NCBI RefSeq assembly: GCF_913773735.1
Contig: NZ_CAJYEB010000043.1
Span: 1-64,000 of the forward strand
Reading direction: 5' to 3'
Length of the DNA stretch: 64,000 nucleotides
Source: an uncultured Massilia sp.
GTDB lineage: Bacteria > Pseudomonadota > Gammaproteobacteria > Burkholderiales > Burkholderiaceae_D
Every line of letters starts with the position of its first letter. Within the stretch, counting starts at the first letter, position 1. Of this stretch, positions 8,254 to 16,816 are shown piece by piece. Made by a program: the position numbers and the translations under genes. The notes beneath the pieces were generated by a model that saw nothing but the letters and a program-made list of their open reading frames with translations, made no database searches and was not told where the DNA came from.

Positions 8254-8795
8254 ACAATAATCTCGTCGCGATACGTCGACTTAACCTCATGCAGTGATTC
8301 ATTAACAACTAGAATGCAGCAGAGTGATCAAATTGTCTAGAAATAACGTTTACAAAATGCATCACTCGTTGTGTCGCACTGACCTATAAATGCTGAGGGC
8401 CGCAGGCAAGCGATATTGAAGGGCGCTGTACGGGTGAGGAAGCGTGAACTACGTGATACGGACGATGTCCTTAACGGAGACGACAGGTCGGGCGCTGAAC
8501 GGATGTCAGTGTTGTGGGTTGAAGTGTGGGTAGGTTTGCTCGAGGATTAAAAACTTTAGCAAGATCAAAGACTTAGCTTGTCAAATGGCGGACACCGCTT
8601 CCGCCAAGCATACTGAACAAGAGCCCCACAAGTTGGGGCTTTTTTTCGTCTCCTCATAGGAGAAAAGTCAAAATCGGTGTCCACCGATGGCCACTAGAAT
8701 CTACCCACATCGACGCAGGAGGGGTGTGTAGGAATACGGGTTGTTTCAAGAGTGAAAATCTTGGCGGAGACCACGCCGGAAGGTGGTAGACACCG
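8254..8795. other. Non-coding junction between two integrated elements
   Basis: No convincing gene is visible in this 540-bp stretch. It runs from the hamA promoter side to the start of a second integrase relic. It holds one rho-independent terminator (8622-8646). Words such as GGCGGACACCG and CGGTGTCCACCG (around 8587 and 8676) may be remnants of an attachment site. P4-like integrases sit next to their att site, so a junction between tandem elements is expected here. This is inference; no exact att repeat was established. Confidence 0.4.
8622..8646 (+). terminator. Rho-independent terminator
   Basis: AGCCCCA-CAAG-TTGGGGCT is followed by TTTTTT, a seven-to-eight-pair GC-rich stem with a short loop and T tract on the + strand. 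It lies about 150 bp before the second integrase relic. No intact + strand gene lies directly upstream, so it may be left from the gene next to the original integration site. Confidence 0.75.
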
Positions 8796-9323
8796 ATGAG
8801 CTACACGATCAACAAGCTTTCCGCGATCAAGGTCCGTTAAGTGACACGGCTTGGCATGTATAGCGACGGCGCCGGGCTTTGGCTGCAGGTGTCGAAGCGC
8901 GGCGCCAAAAGCTGGATCTTCCGCTAAGACTTTTGCGGCAGGCGCCGCGAGATGGGGCTCGGTTCCTGTTACGCCGTCGATCTGGCGCTGGCGCTGGCGC
9001 GCGAGAAGGCGAAGGCATGCCGCCCCGTGCTGCTGGAAAAGCGCGATCCCATCGAGGAGCGTGACAAGGCCAGGGCGGAGTATGTGCACCAGCAGGGCAA
9101 GCGTGTCACCTTCGACGAATGCGCCTCAGCTTACCTCTCGGCACACCGCGGTAGCTGGAAGAGCGCCAAGCATGCGGCGCAGTTGGAGACCACGATTGCG
9201 GCCTACGTAAGTCCCATCATCGGTACGCTGCCGGTGGCTGAGGTGGACATGGCCCTCGTCAAGAGCGTTTTGCTCATGCAGGCGTGGGCGCACTATTGTG
9301 CGCTTCAGTTCGACTCCGTGTAA
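8796..9323 (+). pseudogene. Second tyrosine integrase, decayed (two stops, large internal deletion)
   Basis: The frame from the ATG at 8796 reads MSYTINKLSAIKVR, a stop, MYSDGAGLWLQVSKRGAKSW, and another stop. It then runs on through the DUF4102-type N-terminal domain to AYLSAHRGSWKSAKHAAQ and LPVAEVDMALVKSVL. There it jumps straight to LMQAWAHYC, the extreme C-terminus of the family. The whole catalytic domain is therefore deleted. Compared with the integrase at 92-1138, the core-binding segment is clearly homologous. This relic marks a second element inserted beside the first. Confidence 0.85.
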
Positions 9324-9545
9324 GTACTGTCCACGCGCCCCATCAAGAGCTACCGTTGGGTACCGTGACATGGTCGCAGGATTGACTGCGTGACCCGTGC
9401 TCGCGCGTCTGCCTAACAAGACTAAGTGCTTGCCTTGGAGGGAACGGCGGCCCTACACTGGGGTTTGGCGGACTGCTGAGTCCGGCCGAGAGCGGCCCCT
9501 ACTGAGCACCAAAATGATCTTGTAAATTAACCACGGAGATCAGCG

Positions 9546-9830
9546 ATGGCAGACATGAGGCGCGTGAACGAAATCCTCGGAAGCTTTCACGAATGGGAGC
9601 GACCGTGGGAGTACATCCATAAGGTGCTGGCGACTCCGGGTATCCCAAATTCTGAAATGCAGCTCATTAAGGACATTTGGGCTGAAGCCACTGATGCTGA
9701 ACATTGGGCGGGACCCGGGCCCAAGGCATCTCATGAGTTGGTTCGCCAAAAGCTGGGAAGTACGTACCCGTCACTGGATGGGCATGCAGTTGACTCGGTG
9801 ATTCGGGCTGCGTCGTACGATTGGAAGTGA
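9546..9830 (+). CDS. Hypothetical protein (94 aa)
   Basis: A small soluble protein of unknown function (MADMRRVNEILGSFHEWERP). It has a good ribosome site, GGAG, seven bases before the ATG. It contains several Trp residues and no membrane segment. It stands alone between the integrase relic and a broken fic gene. Small orphan genes next to secretion debris can be immunity proteins, but nothing in the sequence shows it. Confidence 0.6.
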   Translation: MADMRRVNEILGSFHEWERPWEYIHKVLATPGIPNSEMQLIKDIWAEATDAEHWAGPGPKASHELVRQKLGSTYPSLDGHAVDSVIRAASYDWK

Positions 9831-9876
9831 CCATTTACGCAGTGGGGGTGCGGCGATAACCCCGTACAATCACCGC

Positions 9877-10659
9877 ATGAAATGCGGTGATTGCAAATAC
9901 ATCTTGCAGGCCCCCGACTGGCCGAACTGGCGCTATGACCTCACGGCGCTGGTATCTCCGCTTGCGCAAGTCAGCCAAAGGCAGGGGGGCTCCTCGGCCA
10001 GCCCGCCGACATCGGCCTTGGCCTGCGCGACCAGGCCAGTCTCGCCGCACTGACTGACGACGTACTTAAGATCAGCGAAATCGAAGGCGAACATCTGAAC
10101 GTCGCCTCGGTGCGCTCATCCATTGCGCGTCGTCTTGGTGTCGAGATCGGTTCACTGGCGCTAGTGGACCGGCACGTGGAGGGCGTGGTCGAGATGGTGC
10201 TCGATGCCACCATCAACGGCGTATCGCCGCTGACGCAGGAACGCCTGTTCGGCTGGCATGCGGCTCTGTTCCCGGCCGGCTACTCTGGCCTGAGCAAGAT
10301 CAGCACTAGTACATGGCGCGACGATGCGCACGGTCCGATGCAGGTGGTGTCCGGGCCCATGGGACGGCAACGCGTCCACTACGAAGCTCCGCCTGCGCAG
10401 CGACTGACGAGGGAAATGGCGCGCTTTCTCGCATGGGTCAACGCACCGGCCCTGGCCGAGCCAGCACTGATTCACCAGTAGTAAGTGGGCAGCAATCGCG
10501 AAGTCATCTACCGATACTGCGCTACGCGATATCAACGAATTGGTCGAACTGGGTATTCTGCAGCGGTCTGTTGCTGGCGGGCGCAGCACCAACTATGACT
10601 TGGTGCGACGGCCAGCGTCTCCGCTGCCCGGAGTATTGGGACAAGTTGGCGTGGATTGA
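9877..10659 (+). pseudogene. Fic-family protein, copy 1 (frameshifted, Fic core deleted)
   Basis: Fic enzymes transfer AMP or similar groups to target proteins. The reading frame from 9877 (ILQAPDWPNWRYDLTALV) is lost at a run of six G (9984-9989) and continues in another frame with SEIEGEHLNVASVRSSIARRL and GPMGRQRVHYEAPP. At 10474-10482 the sequence jumps from EPALIH to SSKWAAIAKSSTDTALRD. This removes the HPFxxGNGRxxR catalytic motif seen in intact relatives. The C-terminal helix-turn-helix part continues to a stop at 10657-10659. Two lesions mean no active enzyme. Copy 2 lies at 13104-13939. Confidence 0.85.
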
Positions 10660-10691
10660 TGCCGGTGCCAGCTATGTTGGCGGCGTCGAAA

Positions 10692-10707
10692 TTTCGTCAT
10701 GACGAAA
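10692..10707. promoter_or_regulatory. Perfect 16-bp palindrome TTTCGTCATGACGAAA
   Basis: The 16 bases read identically on both strands. It lies 33 bp after the stop of fic copy 1 and 26 bp before a second perfect 16-bp palindrome of different sequence. Perfect dyads of this length are typical of repressor or activator sites, but no intact adjacent promoter or regulator gene is visible. Confidence 0.45.
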
Positions 10708-10733
10708 CTGGTGGAAGTCCAACTGCGGATGAG

Positions 10734-10749
10734 GTAGGATTAATCCTAC
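10734..10749. promoter_or_regulatory. Perfect 16-bp palindrome GTAGGATTAATCCTAC
   Basis: A second perfect dyad with an AT-rich centre (ATTAAT). The flanking sequence is unremarkable. It might be an operator left behind when the neighbouring gene was lost, or part of a promoter for the VgrG fragment 380 bp downstream. Neither is shown. Confidence 0.45.
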
Positions 10750-11125
10750 AGTTAATCGAACTGATGTGCTGCACGCGTCGTGCCCGTCCTTCTACTTGCA
10801 CTACTTCCGTCGCTTCCAGCTCATCTTTTCTGGATCCAGTCCAGTAACTGCGCCCGAGCAACGCACAAAATTTCCTGACAGATACTATTGGTACACAAAC
10901 TGACACTGGGTGTTTAGCCGACTGCGTCGCGACTCATGCCGTCTATCGGTCGGATGAGTCTGCAACTTGCGGCGTCGCAGCATGCGGAGCGGTTGCCGCA
11001 TCAATAATCCTTCCTTTTTTGTGCTCGAACCGTAGATGAAAGTCAACATTTCCTACTTGGAAAAAGAACAAACATAGTCCACTCCATATGTAGAGGAACA
11101 TGGAGGCCATTAGAAAGAGCGACAG

Positions 11126-11433
11126 ATGGCAGAGTTTGACAATGTGCGCATCGCCGACCTGGCCCAGTACCTCCTTTCGACCGACAACAGGCCGATTCGG
11201 CTTGTCTTCGACCACGCAGGCGGCAACAAGGGGGCCAGCTTCTGGCCCAGAAGGTCATCGGGCACGAAGCGATATGTGGCGGCTTCGAGTACCGAGTACT
11301 GTGCGTTGCCGACAGTGCCACGCTCCCCCTCAAGAACTTCATCGGCGTGCCTGCGGAGCTGCAAATCGTCACCGACCGGGGCCGGCTGCGCCGCCTGTGC
11401 GGCATCGTGACCAGCGATTCGAGACAGGGTTGA
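11126..11433 (+). pseudogene. VgrG 5' fragment (type VI secretion spike), frameshifted
   Basis: The start MAEFDNVRIADLAQYLLSTDNRPIRL matches the N-terminus of Burkholderiales VgrG proteins. The frame is lost around 11220-11245. In the shifted frame the homology goes on: LLAQKVIGHEAICGGFEYRV, FIGVPAELQIVTDRGRLRRL, then a stop at 11431-11433. About 100 of the usual 700 or more residues remain, so this is a remnant. VgrG forms the puncturing tip loaded with effectors. Its presence explains the PAAR gene nearby and marks this as a broken vgrG-effector island. Confidence 0.75.
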
Positions 11434-11441
11434 GGAATTGT

Positions 11442-12344
11442 ATGACGAAAATTTTCTACGGCATATTTACCTTCTTTCTGGTGCTGGCGTACTACATGTT
11501 TGTCCCGGAAACTGTCTGCACAGTGGAGTGGGTGGACAGCGCTTCTAGACCTATAGACGGCCCATTTTACGAGTGCAAGGGTAGTTTTGAAACCCGGCAT
11601 ATCGGATTTCTCGAATATACCCGAATCGGGAATGAAGTCTACCGGGTTAGCGAAGTCCATGGCGGAATTCTGCCTCCCCGAGGGCTACGCTCTAGAGTAC
11701 CCAAGAGGTTTGTCTTACTTAAACTTGACGGACCAGTCAATTGGGAAAAACTGCAGGATTACCTCGGCGGAATATATTTGAGTGACGGAAATGTCATTTG
11801 GAACTCGGATGGGGAAAGAGTACTTTCACTAGTGCCAGCGCTCGACATCGCAAATCTACACCGCGTCCCCGGTTCTATCGCCGGCCGTAGTGCTGACTAC
11901 GCGACAGATGGTCGCTGGGTAATACGTGGCAGCAACCCTGTTAAAGGCGCGGATGCGCAGACATTCAGGCAAATTTTTGCTCTCGAGTTAGATGGGACTG
12001 AGGTGGAGTCTCAGTCGACGATGGAATTCGGGCGTGACCAAAATTCCGTTTATTACGGCGATGATAAATTAGAAAGCGCCGACCATAACAGCTTCGGTTT
12101 GGTTTCCTACAACGACTGCCGCAATCCACCGCCGGGGATTCAGTTTAGTTCTGACCAAGTGGAACGAGGAGCGGGTTGGGTAGCGGTTGACCGAAAGGAG
12201 GCTTGGGAGGTCGACTTCACAGGCATTACCCCGCTCAAGGTATCCGACGCCCAACTACGTGTCTTGCAGAGCGATTTGCAAAGGGCTAACGCCGCTTCCA
12301 AGAACGCCCCAAAAGAATTCGATGAAAGCTTATGTAAAAGATAG
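11442..12344 (+). CDS. DKNYY-domain protein with N-terminal membrane anchor (300 aa)
   Basis: I chose the ATG at 11442 because the upstream in-frame part is VgrG debris read out of frame. The N-terminus (IFYGIFTFFLVLAYYMFV, about residues 4-21) is a signal anchor. The rest has repeats of the DKNYY type, e.g. SADYATDGRWVIRGSNPVKGA and FGRDQNSVYYGDDKLESA, each with a short Tyr-rich strand and a KG/DD turn. DKNYY proteins are often encoded beside VgrG and effector genes. A periplasmic immunity or accessory role is plausible but unproven. Confidence 0.7.
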   Translation: MTKIFYGIFTFFLVLAYYMFVPETVCTVEWVDSASRPIDGPFYECKGSFETRHIGFLEYTRIGNEVYRVSEVHGGILPPRGLRSRVPKRFVLLKLDGPVNWEKLQDYLGGIYLSDGNVIWNSDGERVLSLVPALDIANLHRVPGSIAGRSADYATDGRWVIRGSNPVKGADAQTFRQIFALELDGTEVESQSTMEFGRDQNSVYYGDDKLESADHNSFGLVSYNDCRNPPPGIQFSSDQVERGAGWVAVDRKEAWEVDFTGITPLKVSDAQLRVLQSDLQRANAASKNAPKEFDESLCKR

Positions 12345-12379
12345 CATTCATTACCCGATAAAATCTTTTTGAGGTGGCT

Positions 12380-12703
12380 ATGGCCCTACGATTCAATAAT
12401 TTTCATGAGAAATTTATCGCGCTTCACCAAAGCGCCGTGCTTTTAATCGGGTTGGCTGTAATCACAATCTCGCCCGAAAGAAGTTACATCTTCTTTTTGC
12501 CGTTTGGAATTGCAATAGTGCGGCTTCTTTTCGCGGCATTTACGAACCAAGATACTTTAACTGCGCAAAAAAGGAATAATCTACGGCTGCGTACCTATTG
12601 GCTCAGTTCCTTCATTGGGGTGCTTTGTACACTCGTGCTGATGGGGATGTGGTTCGCTTGGGCGATGATACAAACACTTCGCGAACTAGGTTCCGCACAT
12701 TGA
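12380..12703 (+). CDS. Small membrane protein (107 aa)
   Basis: The ATG at 12380 has GAGG five bases upstream, better than a GTG at 12374. Three hydrophobic segments are visible, at about residues 18-35, 38-55 and 75-97. The loop after the second helix is polar (AQKRNNLRLR). It lies 35 bp after the DKNYY gene, probably in one transcript. No family is recognised. A membrane-bound immunity protein for a lost secretion effector is one possibility. Confidence 0.6.
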   Translation: MALRFNNFHEKFIALHQSAVLLIGLAVITISPERSYIFFLPFGIAIVRLLFAAFTNQDTLTAQKRNNLRLRTYWLSSFIGVLCTLVLMGMWFAWAMIQTLRELGSAH

Positions 12704-12765
12704 ATGAAGGCGCCCGCAGCGACGTCCGCTTGGCTTCATCAGGATAGGTAACGGAGGGATAGGCA

Positions 12766-13035
12766 ATGAGAAATGTCATCCGGTTGGGCGATGCCAAATC
12801 GCACGGCGGCAAGGTGGTCAGCAGTAGTGTCACACACTTCAAAGTTCACGGCGTGCCGGTAGCGTGCGTGGGCGACAAGTGCAGTTGTCCCATCCCTGGT
12901 CACGATGACTGCACGATTACGACCGAGTCCCCGCACCACCTCATCAAAGGCAAGAGAATAGCCTTCGACGGCGACGAACTAAGCTGCGGTGCAAAGCTCA
13001 TCTCAAGCTTCAAGCACTTCAGCATGTCCCAATAG
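12766..13035 (+). CDS. PAAR-domain protein (type VI secretion spike tip)
   Basis: PAAR proteins cap the VgrG trimer with a zinc-stabilised cone. The 89-residue protein starts MRNVIRLGDAKSHGGKVVSS. It has GVPVACVGDKCSCPIPGHDDC, DDCTITTESPHHLIKGKRIAFDGD and LSCGAKLIS, which together give the conserved His and Cys pattern. Its length is that of a stand-alone PAAR protein without an effector extension. A GGAGGG ribosome site precedes it. With the VgrG fragment it marks a dismantled type VI cluster, so its use depends on a system elsewhere. Confidence 0.85.
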   Translation: MRNVIRLGDAKSHGGKVVSSSVTHFKVHGVPVACVGDKCSCPIPGHDDCTITTESPHHLIKGKRIAFDGDELSCGAKLISSFKHFSMSQ

Positions 13036-13103
13036 TGAGGCCAGACGTGCCGACCAGATGACGAGGAATCGGACCGCGCCAATGCCAGTGAATGTCACAA
13101 ATA

Positions 13104-13939
13104 CGTCGAGGGCGTGGTCGAGATGGTGCTCGACGCCACCATCAACAGCACATCGCCGTTGACGCGGGAGCGCCTGTTCGCCTGGCATGCGGCGCTGTTC
13201 CCGACAGGTTATTCCGGCCTGAGCAAGATCAGCACCGGCACGTGGCGCGACGATGCGCACGGTCCGATGCAAGTGGTGTCCGGGCCCATGGGACGGCAAC
13301 GCGTTCATTACGAAGCATCACCGGCACCACGACTGGCTGGCGAGATGGAACGCTTCCTTGCCTGGGCAACGCACCGGCCCAAGCTGCTGAACCGGCACTG
13401 ATTCGCGCTGGACTTGGGCATCTGTGGTTTGTTACCCTGCATGCGTTCGACGATGGCAACGGCCGTATCGGGCGGGCCATCGGCGACTTGCTGCTGGCGC
13501 GCGCCGATGGCAGTCCACAGCGATTCTACAGCCTGTCGGCGCAGATCCAGCGCGAGCGCAAGGCGTACTACGACATCCTCGAACGGACGCAAAAGGCTGG
13601 CCTGGACGTGACCGAGTGGCTGCTGTGGTTTCTTCGGATGCTCGGCGAGGCCGTGGATCTGGCCCACCATGCGCTCGATGCCGTGCTGGAGAAGGCGCAT
13701 TTCTGGCAACGGGTGTCGGGCGTGGCGCTCAACGCGCGACAAGTCAAGATCATCAATCGTCTCCTCGACGGCTTCGAGGGCAAGCTCACCAGCAGCAAGT
13801 GGGCGGCAATCGCCGAATCATCGACCGATACCGCGCTACGCGATATCAATGAGCTGGTCGAACTGGGCATCCTGCAGCGCTCCGGCGCAGGCGGCGGAGT
13901 ACCAGTTACAATCTGGTGCGACGCCAAGCGTCGTCTTGA
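13104..13939 (+). pseudogene. Fic-family protein, copy 2 (5'-truncated, two frameshifts)
   Basis: Homology to copy 1 begins abruptly near 13104 at EGVVEMVLDATIN, so the N-terminal 70 or so residues are gone. One frameshift near 13366 separates ERFLAWA from EPALIRAGLGHLWFV. A second near 13895 shifts the end to STSYNLVRRQASS with a stop at 13937-13939. The Fic core is present, VTLHAFDDGNGRIGR, but with Ala in place of the usual Pro of HPF. Copies 1 and 2 lack different parts, and between them carry the whole gene. Confidence 0.85.
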
Positions 13940-13961
13940 ACTGTCATACAGAAAGAGACGC

Positions 13962-14498
13962 ATGACATTCGAATTCGATTGCAAGGGATGCGGCCAGGTC
14001 CATCAAGGCATGCCGGCGCTCGATGCCGCCGCACCGTGGAGTTACTATGCCGTGCCGGAAGGTGAACGCGAAGCGCGATGCCGGCTCGATGCGGACTCGT
14101 GCATCATCGACGGGGCGCTGTACTTCGTTCGCGGGTGTCTCGAGATTCCCGTGCAGGGCGAGTCCGAGCCTTTCTCCTGGGGTGTTTGGGTGTCGCTGAG
14201 AGAGCAGAGCTTTCAGCAATGGCTCGGTTGCTATGAATCCGGGAAGCGCTCGCACATCTGTCCCTTCTTCGGGTGGCTGAATACTGCGCTTGCGCCCTAT
14301 CCGGACACGGTGAACCTGAAGACGCATGTGCATCTCAGGGACGACTTCCTCCGGCCGTTCATCGAACTGGAACCGACCGACCATCCGTTGGCGGTAGAGC
14401 AGCGCGAAGGCATCCCGGTGCAGCGGGTCGCCGAATTGTATGCGCTCGTGGTACATGGGGACCATGCGGTCGACGAGGGATGCGATATGCGGGATTGA
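13962..14498 (+). CDS. DUF2199-domain protein (178 aa)
   Basis: The protein begins MTFEFDCKGCGQVHQGMP, with the zinc-type Cys pair typical of DUF2199. It continues with RCRLDADSCIIDGALYFVRG and EPFSWGVWVSLREQSF. The function of the family is unknown. The frame is open far upstream through fic debris, but the ATG at 13962 starts exactly at the domain and lies just after the ancestral fic stop. It is cytosolic and stands alone. Confidence 0.8.
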   Translation: MTFEFDCKGCGQVHQGMPALDAAAPWSYYAVPEGEREARCRLDADSCIIDGALYFVRGCLEIPVQGESEPFSWGVWVSLREQSFQQWLGCYESGKRSHICPFFGWLNTALAPYPDTVNLKTHVHLRDDFLRPFIELEPTDHPLAVEQREGIPVQRVAELYALVVHGDHAVDEGCDMRD

Positions 14499-14592
14499 TG
14501 GCCGACTGGAGGAATGCGTCGTCCATGCCGATGCCCGCCGGCGCGCGCCATCGGCTGTCACCGCAGCAGCAGGCGCGCTGCAGCGCACATAC

Positions 14593-14775
14593 TTATTGCT
14601 GTCGCATCGTCGACCCCACCGGCGTGCCGATGACCTGGGCATCCTGGAAGTGGTCCAGGAACTGCCCCGCATCCCCCGGATGCGCGTAGGCCCACGCGTT
14701 GGCCTCTTGCGCGCGCTCGGGCGTTCCCATCTCGTATACCTGGCCGTTCACAGTGACAGTGGTCGTGTCGTCCAT
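14593..14775 (-). CDS. Small hypothetical protein (60 aa)
   Basis: A leftward gene reading MDDTTTVTVNGQVYEMGTPE, with a strong GGAGG ribosome site about five bases upstream of the ATG at 14775. It is soluble and acidic. No domain is recognised. It converges with the DUF2199 gene. Confidence 0.55.
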   Translation of the reverse strand: MDDTTTVTVNGQVYEMGTPERAQEANAWAYAHPGDAGQFLDHFQDAQVIGTPVGSTMRQQ

Positions 14776-15019
14776 GCCATCCTCCGCGGTTAGTGGCGTG
14801 GTCCCACTGTAGCACCCGGTGCCGCCGGACGGCGTCCGATACCGGACCTCGCTGGCGGGGGCAGGTCTCCGCCACGGCGGCGCTCAATTGTTATTACAAA
14901 TATCATGTAAGTTACTTATTGTTAAAGTAACTTAATGTCAATATAATCTTGCCAACTGCCCAAACAACGCAGCTTCCTTACTGTCGGCCGCCACCCCCGC
15001 CGACTTTTCGTCAAGAATC

Positions 15020-16600
15020 ATGCGTCGAAATTTGCCTGTCACAGACAATGAGTACGTCTTGAAGGACCACGAAGCCGTGGTGTCCAAAACGGACTTGCAG
15101 GGAAACATCACTTACGTCAACTCCGACTTCATCCAGATCAGCGGCTTCTCCGCCGAGGAATTGCTGGGCGCGCCGCAGAACATCGTGCGCCATCCGGACA
15201 TGCCGCCCGCGGCCTTCGCCGACATGTGGCGCTGCCTCAAGGCCGGCAAGACCTGGACTGCCATCGTCAAGAATCGCTGCAAGAATGGGAATTTCTACTG
15301 GGTCGAGGCGCAGGCCGCACCGCTGGTCAGCGAGGGCAGGGTGGTCGGCTATACCTCGATCCGCATGAAGCCGACGCGCGAGCAGGTCCAGGCCGCGAGC
15401 AGTGCCTATGCGGCGCTGGCCGCCGGCGAGGATGTCCGCATCGTGGAGGGCGTCGCCGTCCGCGGGCGCCAGGGCGCCTGGCGCGCGCTGTTGGGGCGCA
15501 TCACCTTCGGCCAGAAGCTGTTCGCCCTGCTGCTCCTGCAGTGGGTCGCGCTGGGCCTGGTGTTCGAACTGAAGCAGGACGGGATGACCCTGGCAGCGTG
15601 GATCGCCGGGAGCGTCCTCGCACTGGCCGGATGTACCGGCGTGCGCTACCTGGCGCGCCGCGTCGATGGCACGCTGGCGACGCTGAGCCGCGAGATGCAG
15701 CAGATCAGCGCCGGCGACCTGACCTCGGCCATCCCCGCGCCGCGCGAGCCCGCGTTCCGGCATCTGACGAACCAGTTGCGCGTGCTGCAGGTGAACATCA
15801 AGCTGCTGGTCGGCCAGATCCGCGAATCGACGCTGGTCGTCGGCCGCGCCGCCTGCGATATGGTGGAAGAGAACCGGCACCTGTCGCAGCGCACCGAATC
15901 GCAGGCCTGCGCGCTAGAGGAAGCCGCGGCGTCGATGCAGCAGATGAATGCCACGGTCCAGCAGAACGCACTGTCGGCCCAGGACGCCAGCCGCCTGATG
16001 ACCGACGTCTCGCAATCGGCCTGCCAGGGCGGGCAGGCGGTGGGCAATGTCGTGCGCACCATGAGCGGCGTGCGCGAGAACGCGCGCCGCATGACCGAGA
16101 TCATCGCCGTCATCGACGGCCTGGCGTTCCAGACGAATATCCTGGCGCTGAACGCGGCGGTCGAGGCGGCGCGCGCCGGCGCGCAGGGAGCGGGGTTCGC
16201 CGTGGTCGCATCCGAGGTGCGCACGCTGGCGCAACGCTCGGCGCAGGCCGCGCGCGAGGTGCGCCGGCTGATCGACACGACGATGCATGGCGTCGAGGAC
16301 GGCGGCGAACTGGTCGACGCGGCGGGCGGGCAGATCACGCGCCTGGTCGATGCGGTGCGCCAGGGCGCGCTGCTGATGCGCCAGATCGAGACGGCCAGCA
16401 GCGAGCAGAGCGACGGCATCGCCCAGGTCACCCAGGCGGTGCAGAGCATGGACGAGATCACCCAGGAGAGCGCCGCCGCGGTGGAATCGGCGGCGTCGGT
16501 GGCGCAGCGCATGCGCGAGCAGGCGGCGCACCTGGCCGACCTCGTCGACAGCTTCCGCCTGACGCGCCGCGGCGCGCCCGCCCGCCTGGCTATGCGCTGA
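15020..16600 (+). CDS. Methyl-accepting chemotaxis protein with N-terminal PAS domain (Aer-like)
   Basis: A chemoreceptor of 526 residues. Residues about 10-115 form a PAS domain (DLQGNITYVNSDFIQISGFS, NGNFYWVEAQ), a likely redox or ligand sensor in the cytoplasm as in Aer. Two hydrophobic segments follow at about 168-205. A HAMP-like region and the signalling domain complete it, the latter with the hairpin tip IDGLAFQTNILALNAAVEAA. No periplasmic sensor domain exists. It stands alone behind an AT-rich 140-bp promoter region. It should relay energy or oxygen signals to CheA/CheW. Confidence 0.93.
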   Translation: MRRNLPVTDNEYVLKDHEAVVSKTDLQGNITYVNSDFIQISGFSAEELLGAPQNIVRHPDMPPAAFADMWRCLKAGKTWTAIVKNRCKNGNFYWVEAQAAPLVSEGRVVGYTSIRMKPTREQVQAASSAYAALAAGEDVRIVEGVAVRGRQGAWRALLGRITFGQKLFALLLLQWVALGLVFELKQDGMTLAAWIAGSVLALAGCTGVRYLARRVDGTLATLSREMQQISAGDLTSAIPAPREPAFRHLTNQLRVLQVNIKLLVGQIRESTLVVGRAACDMVEENRHLSQRTESQACALEEAAASMQQMNATVQQNALSAQDASRLMTDVSQSACQGGQAVGNVVRTMSGVRENARRMTEIIAVIDGLAFQTNILALNAAVEAARAGAQGAGFAVVASEVRTLAQRSAQAAREVRRLIDTTMHGVEDGGELVDAAGGQITRLVDAVRQGALLMRQIETASSEQSDGIAQVTQAVQSMDEITQESAAAVESAASVAQRMREQAAHLADLVDSFRLTRRGAPARLAMR

Positions 16601-16816
16601 CGGCCGGCCCAGGGCGAGGGCGGCGCAGAGAAGTGGGCGTTGCATGTCGCACCTCCGCGGGCAGGGGATCGGATCGCGCCGGCGGCCCGCAGTACTGAGC
16701 GCGGGCCTAGCGTAGTCCCGGCGCGGCGCACGCGCCAGGCGGACTGTTGCGCGCGCCGCATCGCGTGAAATCATGCCTATAATCGCGCGACATTTTTCCT
16801 GTGGGGAAGCAATCGA

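Larger units (their letters stand above)
10660..11125. other. Non-coding stretch with two perfect palindromes
   Basis: No gene is supported in these 466 bp. The striking content is a pair of perfect 16-bp palindromes at 10692-10707 and 10734-10749, described separately. A short leftward frame (10697-10906) lacks a ribosome site and resembles no protein I know. Confidence 0.4.

Noticed and set aside
8560..8650. tRNA gene at the element junction
   Set aside because: A terminator hairpin is clear, but no cloverleaf or T-arm sequence could be built.
11100..11441. N-terminal extension of the DKNYY protein
   Set aside because: This part is VgrG-derived DNA read in the wrong frame. The signal-anchor start at 11442 gives a normal DKNYY protein.
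13092..13961. One long fused Fic-DUF2199 protein
   Set aside because: The frame is open by chance through frameshifted fic debris. The Fic part changes frame twice, and its proper stop is at 13937-13939, before the DUF2199 start.
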